From contig OZ026833.1 in assembly GCA_964023205.1 (NCBI GenBank), forward strand, positions 44,175,137 to 44,239,136: a stretch of 64,000 nucleotides of DNA. Direction: 5' to 3'. The DNA comes from Lutraria lutraria (taxonomy: Eukaryota > Mollusca > Bivalvia > Venerida > Mactridae). A program made the translations under genes and the position numbers. Positions 21,701 through 36,700 of this stretch are shown in pieces (position 1 is the first letter of the stretch; every line of letters starts with the position of its first letter). The notes beneath the pieces were generated by a model. The model was not told where the DNA came from. It was given only the letters and a program-made list of their open reading frames with translations, and ran no database searches.

Positions 21701-24700
21701 CCCTTATTCGGTACATCAAAGAGGATAAATATAAACATAAAATATTTAAGATATTAGCATATTCATGCCAAGATGTAACAAGAGAGCAAATACTATCATA
21801 TATCACCCACCTGAATAATTTAACAAGATAGAAAAGAACAGAACAGAACAGAATCTATTATGTAACATATACATAAATTATCTAATATTCCGACAGAGAG
21901 TAAGATAAGATTTATTTATGCTTTCAAACCCATTCAAAGATTTTAGATATATGTTTGATTATTCTTTTCATATGGTTGCCATGAAAACCTCTAGTGTGAT
22001 AAAATGCAATTTGCTTAATAGTAGTCATGTTCAAGCCATGACATTTTTCTTGTTTGGCTAAGTTTAGAGCAATTTTATAGACCAATGTTTTTCATTGAAA
22101 AAAAACTTTATGCTAACCAGAAATCCATCCTATATGCTCAATCCAGCCTTACAGTCCAGGTGAACAAAAACACCAACAATAGAATCAAAGTAAGCTAAAA
22201 TCACAGATGAATCTCATTGTATGAGTTAATTAATACATTGATGAAAGTTGAAAATTTCAAAACAACAAAAATCTCAACCTTTGTGCAGCATTTTAAGGGT
22301 CAAATGAGAGCCTTGCGGAATGAAAATGAAAACAAGAGCTCCGCGGTCGGAGACATATGCCCCCCAAACAGGGCCTTGACACAGAGTTATCGCTCAAACG
22401 ATTTTCACACTCCATGACACAGTGACCTTGACCTTTGACCTAGTGACCCCAATTTCAAAAGGGGTCATCTACTGTCCAAGGCCAATGCACCTGCAAAGTA
22501 TCAGGCCCATCAGTCAATCAGTTGACGAGTTATCGATGGGAAACGTTTTTCACACTCCATGTCACAGTGGCCTTGACCTTTGACCTAGTGACCCCAATTT
22601 CAATAGGTCACCTAGTGTCCGAGGCCAATGCACCTGCGAAGTATAAGGCCAATCAGTCAATCCATTGAAGAGTTATCGATCGGAAACGATTTTCACAATC
22701 CATGTCACAGTGACCTTGACCTTTGACCTAGTGACCCCACTTTCACCAGGGGTCACCTAGTGTCCAAGGCCAATGCACCTGCAAAATATCAGGCCCATCA
22801 GTCAATCCGTTGACAAGTTATCGATCGGAAACGATATTCACACTCAACGTCATAGTGACCTTGACCTTTGACCCAGTGACCCCAATTTCAATAGGGGTCA
22901 ACTACTGTCCAAGGCCAATGCACCTGCGAAGTATCAGACCCATCGGTCAATCCGTTGACGAGTTATCGATCGGAAACGATTTTCACACTCAATGTCACAG
23001 TGACCTTGACCTTTGACCTAGCAACCCCAATTTCAATAGGGGTCATCTACTGTCCAAAGCAAATGCACCTGCGAAGTATCAGGCCCATCGATCCATCCGT
23101 TGACGAGTTATCAATCGGAAACGATTTTCACACTCAATATCACAGTGACCTTGACCTTTGACCTAGTGACCCCAATTTCAATAGGGGTCATCTACTGTCC
23201 AGGGCCAATGTACCTGCGAAGTATCAGGCCCATCGGTCAATCCGTTGACGAGTTATCCATCGGAAACTAACTGGTCTACAGACAGACAGACATACAGACA
23301 GACAGACAGACCGACAGGCTAGCAAAACAATATACCCCCTCTTCCTCGAAGGGGGGCATAATAATAGAGTAATGCATTTCATTGACAGTATGTAACAAAT
23401 AGGAATGTTGCTGTATCAACAAATATGAGTATTGTAAACCATATGGTACCATACATGTAGAATATTAACATATAATACAGAAAGTGCCCATTTAAGGGGT
23501 TATTTCTACATAATGCTTGAGAAAGTTTGCCCATTCTGTTCATAAAAACTATACATTGTCATTACAATATCCCATTAAATTTTTGTATGAAAACTTTTCA
23601 AGGCAACCAGTGTATTTTTGGACCAATTTCTAAAATTTCAGCGTCATAACTTCAGCACGTTAGAAGATGTGAGATTATTATATATGATAAAGTCCCAGGG
23701 TTAATAATTTCTTCACATTCCATTTGTGAGGTAGTTACAGCTGTATAAGACACAAAAAATAAATAATCAAACTTGAAATAAATAAACAATATTTAACTGT
23801 AAGCACCAATACCAGACATATATTACCAGAATAAAATCTAAATAAATAATATAAATACCTGTTTCCTCCTATTTCTTGGATTGATGTAATTATAATTGTG
23901 TCTTGGTGGAGATTTCAATGATCTAATTGGCACTGACTTTCTATAAGATCAAAATATATATTTTATACAAACCAATGTTCATACTTTCTTGAGAAAAAAA
24001 AGAAATTATTTAGGAACAGGATCGCAAATACTTTCATTACAAACATTTGTACACGGACCATTAAAGTTATAATGAATTCGATAATAGCCCTAATTTTTTA
24101 CATTATATACAGGTATACTAAATATACGTATCTATACAACCATGAATTATGCTTGAAAGATTTCATTTCAATATGATGCCAATAAATCACTGACATATTG
24201 TTAAAAAATTATCATCATTTATGAAACAGCTGATGATTGTATTCAAGTTACAATGCAATGCAAATAACCAGAAATACCAAGAATAGCAATAAACACAAAC
24301 CCTACTCAAATAAAGGGTATTTGCTCATCTGATAATCCATACAATATGATAATTTATACAATAAACTCACTAGAAACTGTGTTCCTAGAAGAATAAGTCA
24401 AAATGGGTCTGACCATCTGATTATTTTACTGTAAAGCATTGTGAACTGAACAAAGAAGGAATTATCTTTTGGACTGGTAACAACTGGAGCTATTTAGAAC
24501 TGTGATGATGCTAATGTTAAAACTTTGTGAGTTTCATCAATATTAAGTAAATCTACATAATTTATTCTGATAGTTCAGACAGGTGCTTGTTCTGATCATG
24601 GACTATGAAAACCACAGTCACAAAACCAGTACCTTAGTATAATACATGTACAATGTAACGAGCAGATACTGAAATGATACAGTATGACACAGCATCACAA

Positions 24701-27700
24701 ATTCTTAATTCTTACTTATCAAGGTTGATAAAATGTACCAGTTATAGAAAATCAATTATAGTCTACTTGAAGTCATGGTAAGTCAGTGAATACAATTGAA
24801 TTTTTTTATAAACTTTTCTACAATTTAGGTATCAGAGGTAAACATCTCTTGTAAGATTTAATTAAATGTTTTTAAATGAGATGAATTCACCTGTTGTTTT
24901 TTATAACCAATAAATCATGTGTATCAAAATGAGATTTGAAGCAAGTCTCAGGACTAAACCATCTGATTGGTTCATTCTGAGCTCAGTCGAAAATTTGACC
25001 AATCACAGAGCTGCATTCTTAAAAACAAGGATCCAGGATTATTTAATTTGTAAACCAGCAATATTATGAACAGAACAAAATTTTTAACAACTTTTTAATT
25101 GGAAAAATAACTAAATTCCACGTCATTCTGAGACTTCATCAACCATTAAGACAAGATGTAACAGCCAAGTCCATACATATCTAACTTCACTGTACAATCA
25201 TATGAAAGAAACGTGTAAAAAGGGAACATAAAAATAAATGCTACCTACTTTTCACCAAGTTCATGAATGAACACTATGACAGTATTATCAGACGCATTTA
25301 TTTCCTGAAGAAGTCCATGATAGTGTACTCCCTCTAATATAATCTAGAAATATATTAACGTACAATATATAGTATACATGTACATATATGGGCTTATTAT
25401 GAACTCAGCATATTACCCCAATCCATGCACACTTAATCCAATCATGCTATGTTACAACAACACTATGTACAGTCAGATAAACCAAATATAAATGATCAAA
25501 GAATGTAATCAGCCAATACACAGACTGGTCCACAGGTAACATGTGCATACAGTATTATAGATGAAATGATAAGAGTTATTAAAATACTAAAAGTACTCAT
25601 GGAAACTGAACTTACATAGACTTGCACTGCAACATGAATCGGGAAATAGTTTAACAATTGCCTCACCGATGTAGATGAACATAGTACTTAGGTCTGCATA
25701 AAAATTCATGCACAGGGTGACGCCAAGCGAGTGATAATGATACCAGTATAATATTGCTGTAATTTTTAGTTATACCATTTGCAGACCTTTTAACAGGTTA
25801 ATTATACCTCCGTTTTCATCAATTCTATATAATTGAAAAGTTTTAACATTTGATACAGTCAAAGTATTCCTACCTCACTGAACACGATCCATTTAAATGG
25901 TCATCAAACAAAAATATGAAAGTTTTTTAAACCATTTAGAGATATTTTATACATCACGCACTCACAAAATGAACTATATCCTGATAAATGTGAGAAATTT
26001 ATATTAGAATTTATTTAAAGAAGAGCATCGATGCATTATACAACAAATGAGTGAAAATATATCAGCCAGGGTTGATGTATGGAGTTGATTATGCATAAAA
26101 TAACCCCGGCTTTCATGAAAATATCACATCGGGGTACATTATTACAAGCTAAAGAAATGTAAATCACTTTTCTGTAATATCATCATAAAATCTAAGCTTC
26201 GTCGCCTATCAGCGGGTATACAAGAACGTGTATATTATAAACCATCTAGCGTACAATGGTGGGTATGGTGCGTGACTAAATGAAAGCTGAACGTCATGGT
26301 GCATGGTATTTATGAAAGAAAAAACATAATAAAATGGTATTTTGGTTTAAGCTGACGATATTAACATATGGGTGTGGTGTTGGAAACAGAATGTATAATA
26401 ATAAAAAAAATATAGGCCAAAATTAATATAAGTCAATGTATAAACTTATTTCAGTATAAGGCTGATGGGAAAAAGGCTACGTATGTGTTTTTTGAGTAAT
26501 ATGAAACCTAGTTAATTCAATATTGAATGTAAGGATGTTTTATACAACTGAAGGTATATGAGATCCGCCCAATGATGTTTGCGATATCGTAACAAACAGA
26601 AAATAAATAATTACTCATATAAATGTACAAATTTGTAAATCTCAATATCAAATGGGCATCGCTAAGATAGTAAAGCTATAATGATATTTTTTATCAATTT
26701 CTTATGCTGATAACACACACTGTGTAATCAAATTAAACTAGAACTATCACTAAAGGTGATGAATACCCCCAGATGTGGCCTTGACACAGTTATTGTTACA
26801 TTTTACAGAGGGAAATATAATGCATTTTTCATTTTTTTAATACCTGCAAATTGTTGCTTAGAAATATCCTGACCAGTTTCTAAATATACATTATATAAAA
26901 AATAACAAAGGGCCATAACTCATTAAAATTTACTTGGACAAAACCTATTGTGGACATGCACAACTTGGCAAACTACTTATCACTTCTAAGAAGTTTCACT
27001 GAATTCCTGCATGTAGTTGCTGAGAAATGGTACGGACAAAATTTACTTATTGTATAAAACAAAGGGCCATAACTCAATGAAAATTAATCAAAACAAAACC
27101 TGGTTATTGCATGCACAACTTGGCTTACTTTTTATAACTTCTGTGAAGTTTCATTGAATTCCTACTGAGATATTGTATATACATTGCATAAAAAAAACAC
27201 AAAGGGCCATAACTAAGTGAAAATTTAACCAACAAAGACAAGCTTAATGCATGCACAACTAGGCTAACTACTTATCACTTCTAAGAAGTTTTGTTGAATT
27301 CCTGTCAGTAGTCAATGAGAAATAGTCAGGACAAAATTTGCCAAATGTATATACAGTAGAAAACTAGAACTGCCACAGAGTGACTTAAAATACCCCCACA
27401 TACCGCCTTGTCACAGATCCAAGTGTGACCTTGACCTCGGAGATATTGACATAATTCTTTCACATGACACACCGTCCCATGATGGTGAACAAATGTACCA
27501 AGCAATCAAAAAATCTCACAATGAATGACATAGTTATGGCCCTTACAAGCTCATTTTTTACATTTGACCTCCAAGTGTGACCTTGACCTTGGAGATATTG
27601 ACGTAATTCTTTTGCATGACACACCGTCCCATGATGGTAAACAAATGTGACAAGCAATTAAAAAATCTCACAATGAATGACATAGTTATGGCCCGTACAA

Positions 27701-30700
27701 GCTCATTTTTTAAATTTGACCACCAAGTGTGACCTTGACCTTGGAGATATTGACGCAATTCTTTCTCATGACACACCATCCCATGATGGTGAACAAATGT
27801 ACCAAGCAATTAAAAAATCTCACATTGAATTATCTAGTTATGGCCCGTACAAGCTGATTTTTTACATTTGACCACCAAGTGTGACCTTGACCTTGGAGAT
27901 ATTGACGCAATTATTTCGCATGACACACCGTTCCATGATGGTAAACAAATGTGACAAGCAATTAAAAAATCTCACATTGAATTATCTAGTTATGGCACAT
28001 ACAAGCAGATTTTTTTTTACCTTTGACCTCCAAGTGTGACCTTGACCTTGGAGATATTGACGTAATTCTTTCGCATGACACACCGTCCCATGATGGTGAA
28101 CAAAAGTACCAAGTAATTAAAAAATCCTTTAATCCATAGAGAAGTTACAGTGCGGACAAGTTTCGGGACAGACCGACCGACCGACAAAGTGACTCCTATA
28201 TAGCCCCCCTACCAATGGTAGTGGGGGTATAAAAACAAAGGGCTATAACTCAGTGAAGATCGATCCAAATGAAAAATTATTCTAGCATGCACAACTAGGC
28301 TAACTACTTATTACTTCTGTGAAGTTTCATTGAAATCCTATGAGCAGTTCCTGAGAAATTGTCCGGACAAAATTTGCCTATTGTATATAGTATACAGTAC
28401 GGTTCGGGTGATTTGTCCGATTTTCGTGAATCGCTGCGGTATTAAAATCGCGCTAAGCCACAGATAGATCGCTTCAACACGGCAATTTGAATTTTGGCTG
28501 TCGCGTTCAGAGCGACGATGATCGACGGTGACTGTCACCACTAAAGGGCAATAATTCACGGTGGATTGCGGCGAAGATCGCTCAATCCGGTGATACGCGA
28601 TGTCGCCTTTTAGTTTACTCAAAACTTACAAATTTCTTGTCAATAACAATGTTATTCACACATTATTTAATTGCGCTTTTGTGAACAAATTGTTACCTGA
28701 TATGTGTGAAAAATTAGCGTTGACATAAATTATAATCAACGAGTGTTGAGAACTTAATAGTAGTTGATGAGCTTTAATTAATCTGTCAGCTTTCGTATAT
28801 TATTGCGCGAAATAATATTGCATGTAAACAATGGACTGGTTTTATTGATTAGAGCACCGAGCTACATAGGTAAAATGAGAGACTGCGACATGGTCTAAAT
28901 TCTCGCCCTGGTACTCGATAAATAATACACTAAAAATAGACATTAATCGCGCCCTGTACGTAACGCCGCATATGTAAAACATAGCTACATAGTTTATATA
29001 AACTTGCTTAGCAATTCGACGGTTTTTCTACATATTTACTTCAAGAATGGGATTTCCTACTTGACAAAATTTAATCAGATGTCTGGATTTCAGTCGGTCT
29101 TGGCCAACGGATTTAGTAAGTGTTAAATCCTGTGACTGATTTCGGAAAATGAACGGTCAACAGAAAGCGAAAGTAGAAGAAAGATTCACAATAAATATCA
29201 TTTTAGCTTCTTGAGAGTCGGCTTTAGACATTCGCGAATCACCGTGATCCATCACTATCAAAGATTACCGACTGATAATAAGTCATAAAAGGCGGTGAAA
29301 AGTGACATTGCGGCGATTCGCGTTTTTTTCAAGATCGATGCCACGATGAAAAATCGGACAAATCACCCGAACCGTAGTGTATAAAAACAACAAAGGGGTA
29401 TTATTCAGTGAAAATTAATTCGAACGAAAAATGCTTTAAGCATGTACAACTAGGCTTACTACTGATCACTTCTGTGAAGTTTCATTGAAATCCTGTAATT
29501 AGTTGCTGCGAAATTCTCTGGACAAATTGTGTCTACAGACGCACACAGACAAACTGACCGGCCGACCGACCAACAAGCGTGAATCCAATATAGCCCCCAT
29601 ATATTTCATATCTGGGGGTATAATTAGCATTTATTCATACAGTAATATTAATAAGATGAATGAAATGAAATCCCATTCATACACAAATGCACCTAACAAT
29701 TTTAACAATTAATAATTAATCTATTAAAATGATACGTCATCATCTAATGCCAAAATTTGTCTAAAGCAAATTTGATGAGAGGAAATAAATAATTAATAGA
29801 ATGATTAATAAAATGAATAAACATAACCTACACAGGTCCATCTGCCTTCATAAGGACTTATCATAATTATGTTTTATTATATTAGTCAGTTAGCAAACAA
29901 CACAATACAGTCGAAGTTTTGTTTCAACTATGAACAGTCAAAACCTGTGTTAGCCATCTCCAAATACTGATCACCCTGTGAATAAAGGCTATTCCTTTAA
30001 AACAAATGTCATTAATTATTAAGAACAAATTAAATGACCTCCAATTACAGACACATTGTCTATTCAAAGAGTGCCCTTTATTTATAGGTTTGACTGTAAT
30101 TAGTGTGCTTCAGAGAGATAGTTCTTAAGAAAATATATAGAATGGCATGAAAATTACTGACCAAGACTGAAAAACAAGTCTTTGATTGACAGATAAATAT
30201 GGTCAGTCAGTCGAGTAGGATTCAGAACTTTTTTATGATGCCAAATCAAAGCAGTATGTAGATATTCATTCTACAGAATTACGGAAAAAGGAAATATGAA
30301 CCTATCTACTTGAACACATTTATTACACAGGAAACAGAAAGAAAAAGGCTTACTTGGCACTTATCTCCCAGAGAAAACCTTTCCTTATATTCAGGCGAAT
30401 CTTTGATCTGATCTGAAATCAAAATACACAAATCATTGCCTAATATAATTATACTTTTCACAGAAATAACACTTAAATTACCAAAATGGTCTGATAAAGA
30501 AACCCAAACATTACTAAAACTTCAATCCTTTCTTATATCCTTTAACAAGATGCTGTCATGCTATGTTAACTTATAATGTCCTGTTACATGATCCTTCAGG
30601 GTCTATTCCAGGACGCGGGATTTCATGTACTTTGGGTTCAATAAACTGTAAAAAAATATTTTAAAAATTCTACCTACCCACCCACTGAAAATTCTCTGGG

Positions 30701-33700
30701 TAGGGTTACCGTAAACAAACCTTTTTTTAAGGATGGCCTTAAGTATTGATATGTTATATATCATTGACTTGATGCATGATATTGTTAACATATGTTATAA
30801 TAATATCTACTGACTACTGACTTCATTAAGTGACCTTGAAGTTCAACAAATAACACAGAAAGTCTGAATCTGTTTATTTGTGTTTCAGATTTGTTACAAA
30901 CTTAATTTGCCTTTAACTACTTCAAATCTCCACAGCTGTATACAGACACAAAGATGAATGTAACTAAAAGTTTCTACCAGTATCCTGTCTTACATTATAT
31001 GCCACTGTTACCTAGACTTGAATAGGATGTAAAAGATTAACTATAAAGAGTCATATTTATATAATCTTATCTCAAAGTATTAAAATCAACGCTTTATAAA
31101 GTGAATGAAAACTATTCTAAGATAAAACTTATATCATCAATGGTACAATATATTTTATTATGTAACATAATTTATTTAACATTTATCAAGTTATGAATAC
31201 ATACATACAATGTATTTTTTATTGTGTTTAACTCTAGATGAGGACTCCAATGATACAAAAATGGGCATTAATAAAACATTGAATAGAATTCATGTTGTAA
31301 TAGCTAAATATGCTGAAATAGGTTTAAATAATAGCCAGTATATCATTTACAAGGTCCGGGTATGAAGGTATTATAAATTCATTAAAAATTCTAAAATGTT
31401 TCGGTAAATGTTTACAATTGATAGCACACATTCAATTAAATCATGCAAACATTTAGAAAAATAGATAATAATCAAAGTACTGTAAGTAATCATGGAAGCT
31501 GAAATTACATAAACTTGTACAGTAGAGAACCAGGTCAATATTTGCATGGCGTATTAACAAAAACATGGGAGTACTGTCGTGCAGATCAAAATTTATACAC
31601 ACTAAGCAAGAGAGCAAGAGTTTAAGGATTATGCTCAAAAACAAAGCCTCTAATTGGTTGATTTTTATCTTATTAAACAACTAATTAAAATGATTTATCC
31701 TGAGGCAGCATTCCTATTAAGGTTAAATAATTTTAAAGAGACTTAAAATATTACTGATCAAAATAAGCTAGTATGTAAATGATATGATGAACTAAGCAAA
31801 TATGTAGATCATAATATGTTAAATATAATGATAAACTTATACATAAAACATTATCATAACTAAACCATTATAAATGTTACAGATAGGTAGAAAGATAGAT
31901 TTTATTTGAAAATAAGACAACATGTCCAACATTTCACATTTTTCAAAAAATACAATTAAATTAATATTTCCTTTCATATACGTTAAACATAATTGTAACA
32001 AATTTGCGTTTATGCTCCTTGTATGCATGGTCCATTCGTTACTTCTTTAACCCCATATTTCATTCATTACTCCTTTCATTCTTTGTCATATTCATTACTC
32101 CTTTCATGTTTACTTTGTTATGTATTGCTCCATTGTAGGAAGGAGCACAGGAGCTACTGTGGTCTCCTTTAGGAGTGCAGGAGCTAACGTAGTCTCCTTT
32201 TAGGAGCACTGCTTGCTATATATACTCATGTTTTGTCATCATATGTGAGATACGTATAATCAGTGGAGTTATTGTGTGTTGTTCCTGGTTCTGTAAAATC
32301 CTCATTGCGTTTCATAATGATAAAATGATGCATAAAAATTATAATGATAAACTTATAACAAGAGGGCCATGATGGCCCTATAAATGCTCACCAGGAGAAA
32401 AGGTCATTTGGAGATTAACATTGTTGAAGTTTTCTATATGAGTCCAAGTAAGATCAAGTGACCCATCTGGGCCGTTTTTTATCCCCTGGCCATTATATGA
32501 ACAGAATTAAAAGAGGTCTATTAGACAAAGCTAGATACCAAATATCTTAGCTCTAGGCCTTGTGGTTTCGGAGAATTTTTTTTTTAATTTTCCTATATAA
32601 AATAGAATAAACCCCAGGGCAGGGCTAATTTTGAGCCCGGGGCCATAATTTGAACAAACTTGGTAGACGTCCACTAGACAATGCCACATACAAAATATCT
32701 AAGCTCTAGGCCTTGCAGTTTCAGAGAAGATTTTTTAATTTTTCCTATATAAGTCTATATAAATCAAGTGACCCCCAGGGCGGGGCCAATTTTGACCCTA
32801 GGGCAATGATTTGAACAAACTTGGTAGAGGTCCACTAGACAATGCTACATACCAAATATCTTAGCTCTAGGCCTTGTGGTTTGGGAGAAGAAGATTTTTT
32901 AAATTTTCCTATATAAAATAGAATAAACCCCAGGGCAGGGCCAATTTTGACCCTAGGGCAATAATTTGAACAAACTTGGTAGACGTCCACTAGATTATGC
33001 TACATACCAAATATTTTAGCTCTAGGCCTTGTGGTTCCGGAGAAGATTTTTCAAATTTTCCTATATAAGTCTATATAAATCAAGTGACCCCCGGGGCGGG
33101 GCCAATTTTGACCCTAGGGGAATAATTTGAACAAACTTTGTAGAGTTCCATTAGACAATGCTTCATACCAAATATCTCAGCTCTAGGCCCTGTGGTTTCG
33201 GACAAGAAGATTTTTTAAGTTTTTTTTATTTGTTGCCATAGCAACCAGAGTTTTTAATGAAATTTAATTTTTTGAACAACTTTGAAAGGGGACCACCCAA
33301 GGGTCATTCAAGCAAAGTTTGGTTGCAATCAGCATAGCGGTGTAGGAGGAGATGTTGTTTTAAGTAAATATGGACGCCACCTAACGACGCACGATGGAGG
33401 CAGGGCGATCACAAAAGTCGTGCTCTGGTGAGCTAATAAAACACTATGATTAACATAAAACATGAAAAAATAAACTAATGCGCTAACTATCATGAAATAA
33501 ACTAATAGATAAAATATTATGATAAACTATACTTATACATAAAATATTATGATTTAACAATCTAATACATAAAACATAGACATCTCACCTCTTCGCTCTT
33601 CTTCCCATATATCCAACTCTACATTTCTATAAATACGAGGATCCAATGCTTTAGCAATTCTATAAGGTACAGGGGGTATTGGCTTTCTACTCGACTGTCG

Positions 33701-36700
33701 ATCCTGTATGGAGACAAACCATATTATATATGAGCACACAATGCTTCAACTTTTCCAATATGTAGGGTCTGACAACAGCTGCTTATAAAATCAAATAATC
33801 TTCACTACTGTTTAATGGTCATCAAGATAAACTTGACATATAAAAAAAATCATAGCATGAGACTGCCGATGAGAATAAATATTATTATTATTGAAAACCA
33901 ATAAATTATCATAAAATTTAACACAAACTTTTATAATTAACATACTATAATTATATCAATCTATGTATTTCTTTAAAAATAATTTTCCATTAAGTTATTC
34001 AGTTAGCGGTTTATAACAATGATATGATAATGATACATAATACAGTTATGCTCATATAGTAATTGTTTTCAACAATTTCAAAAATTAGTTAGAATTGATA
34101 ATACATGAAAGACAATTAGTGACACATTTATACCCTGCAAAAAACTGTAACTTAGCCAATGAAGAACAAATTCTTAATTGATAAGAAGGGTCACTCGTAA
34201 TTAGTGAAGAATGCCCCCAAAGTAGTCTGTGAACATAAAGATATCAAAATTCATCTATCAATGAGAAAGTTACAGACTGAACAGGGAGATAATTGAAGTA
34301 AATAAGGTATAAAACTGGAGTTGATGGGGGTATAATTAAATCATGCTGCTTGTACTTTTTGTCCACATGAGCTGATGTACTTATACTCTGTAACAGAAGA
34401 CAAAATAAAAGGAAATTTTCAAAAAGTAGTGGAGATAGAAATTATAGTTCTTGTATGTCACACATTGTCATAACTTGTTGATCAAATGCTTCCATCCATG
34501 AATGAATGAGAATGTTACTGAAGGCTGAACGGACGGACAGACACTGCAAGCGTGATATGTGGCCCCATACTCATGAGGTGGTGCATAAAAAGAAAATAAC
34601 TGTAGGAAATTGCATTTCCAACTAGATGTAACATCAATTGTACCAGCTGTTATAATGTAGCTCTCAAAAGGAACAATTTCCTCTTCAGCAGTGAAATATA
34701 CGTGAAAGAAAATTATTGAAGGATAAGAATAAATTTACAAACATGTTGAGATAGCATCAGAATCTCAAAATGTCAAACAATCACTAATAGAAATAACAGT
34801 GCTTTAGAAAGCAAATGCTCTTTGAAGAATAAATACATATACAGAATCACTTAAGTGAAATACTTAACAATGACTTGTATTTTTCTTGAATGGTATTTAA
34901 CAGCTTGGAATAAACAGTTGTGCTTAAGTATTTATCAGAAACACCATTAACAACACTATAAAGCAATACTTTTCATTAGTACCAGAAGGTGTTGTGTGAT
35001 TGGAAAAATCTGGAAATTATTATCAAATCTAACATCAATCTGAGACTGAGATTTTTGTTATTAATTTCATGTCACACAAACAAACAAAACAACAAATTAC
35101 TATAAATATACATAACTATGATTATTATCATCATTCTTATTACAACATCATTTTATGGTGCATTAAAGCTCCCACTAGCTTCTTGCTAACATATTTACAT
35201 ATAAAAGTCAGAGATTTTTGGGGGGTGATTTTATATATATATATATATGGAATGGAATAGTATCTTTTTTCAATTCACAGACTAAAATTCCCAATTTTTT
35301 TTTTATCATTTTTTACAAATTATTGGAAGTAAATATCTTATTCTACTACTGTTCTTTGGGAGAATAAGAAGAATAAGTTGAACAATGTAAAATTGTAGTT
35401 ATACATTTTTTCCCAATTCTGATTAAAACACTGCCAAAATTCCCAATCCCAAGGGTATGGGTCATATTCCCAAAATACCAAATAAACTGAAAGTGAACAG
35501 TTATCCTTTAAACAGACAAGAGGGCCAATGATGGTCCTATATCGCTCACCTGAGCATTGTAATACTAAGGGATAATTTAATCAAGGAAAGGTTATTTGAC
35601 ATGGTAAAGAATTATCTACCAAAACTATTAAGTAGGTGTTGAAATCAACTGACCCACTAGGCTGGGCCAATATTGACCAAGGGGCCATGATTTGAACAAA
35701 CTTGGTAGAGTTCAACAAGAAAATACTACATCCGAAATATCTAAGCCCTAGGCCTCGTGGTTTTGGACAAGAAGATTTTTTTAATTTTCCTATATGGGCC
35801 TATATAAATCTAGTGACCCCAGGGCAGAGCAGATTTTGACCCCCAACCATAAATATTAATTAGAACTAACTTAGTACAGGTCTGCTAGACAATGCTAAAT
35901 ACCGAATATCTTAGCTCTAGGCCTTGTGGTAAACCCTGTGGTGGGCCAATTTTGACCTCGGGGTAATAATTTGAACAAACTTGGTAGAGGACCACTAGAA
36001 AATGCGACATACAAAATATTGAAGCTCAATGTCCTCTGGTTTCAGAGAAGATTTTTTAATCCACTAGACAATGCAATGCTACATACCAAATATCTAAGCT
36101 CTAGGCCTAGTGGATTCAGAGAAGATTTTTAAAGACTTTCAAAAAGAAATCCTTCTGCATGGAATGGAATTCTTTGAACAACTTTGGTAGAGCTTCAAGC
36201 AAGGAACACACCTGTGAAGTTCTGTTGAAATTGACCCAGTGGTTTAGGAGGAGATGTTGTTTAAAGAAATTGTTGACGACGGACATAGCTCGATCCTAAA
36301 ACTCACCTTGGCACTCTGTGCCAGGTGAGCTAAAAATAAAACAGTACACAAAAGTTATGGTTGAAAGGTGTCATAACTTTGAAATAACACATTTACGTGA
36401 CGGTTCAAACATATAGTGCCAAAGCTGTGACATTAACTTGTGTGAAATGCAGGTGTATTTTGAAAAAATTTATTGCTTCTTTTTTATTATTTTGGTTTAC
36501 ACACACTAACAATACTGTTATCTCAGTTTAAAATAAATACATTTATATAAGATAATTAAAGCTATGATTGTCTTTCATGTGTTCTGCTGCAGGCATGGAA
36601 AATTGTTCCTCTCTAGAACTAGTAGCTTGTATATGATTGCAGTATAACATAACTAATTGCTTCTTAATTGAAAATATCCTTTTTTTTATTTTATCTATAA

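Larger units (their letters stand above)
23366..26744. other. intron sequence around exons 10 and 11
   Basis: Apart from the exons at 23859-23940 and 25249-25343, this is plain AT-rich intron. A stretch at about 25585-25740 is similar to 31475-31625 ('catggaaactgaacttacat' against 'catggaagctgaaattacat'). Confidence 0.45.
26745..29625 (+). mobile_element. outer tandem element with two further insertions
   Basis: Begins 'aactagaactatcac...atacccccag' and ends 'gaccgaccaac...ctgggggtataatt'. Units are marked by aaagggccataactc and by 'gcatgcacaactaggctaac'. It is interrupted by a second element (27363-28232) and by a TIR element (28395-29379). Confidence 0.6.

Noticed and set aside
22333..23365. 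CRISPR-like array of regularly spaced repeats
   Set aside because: The whole 145-bp unit is repeated, with no unique spacers, in a eukaryotic context; it is a tandem-array transposable element.
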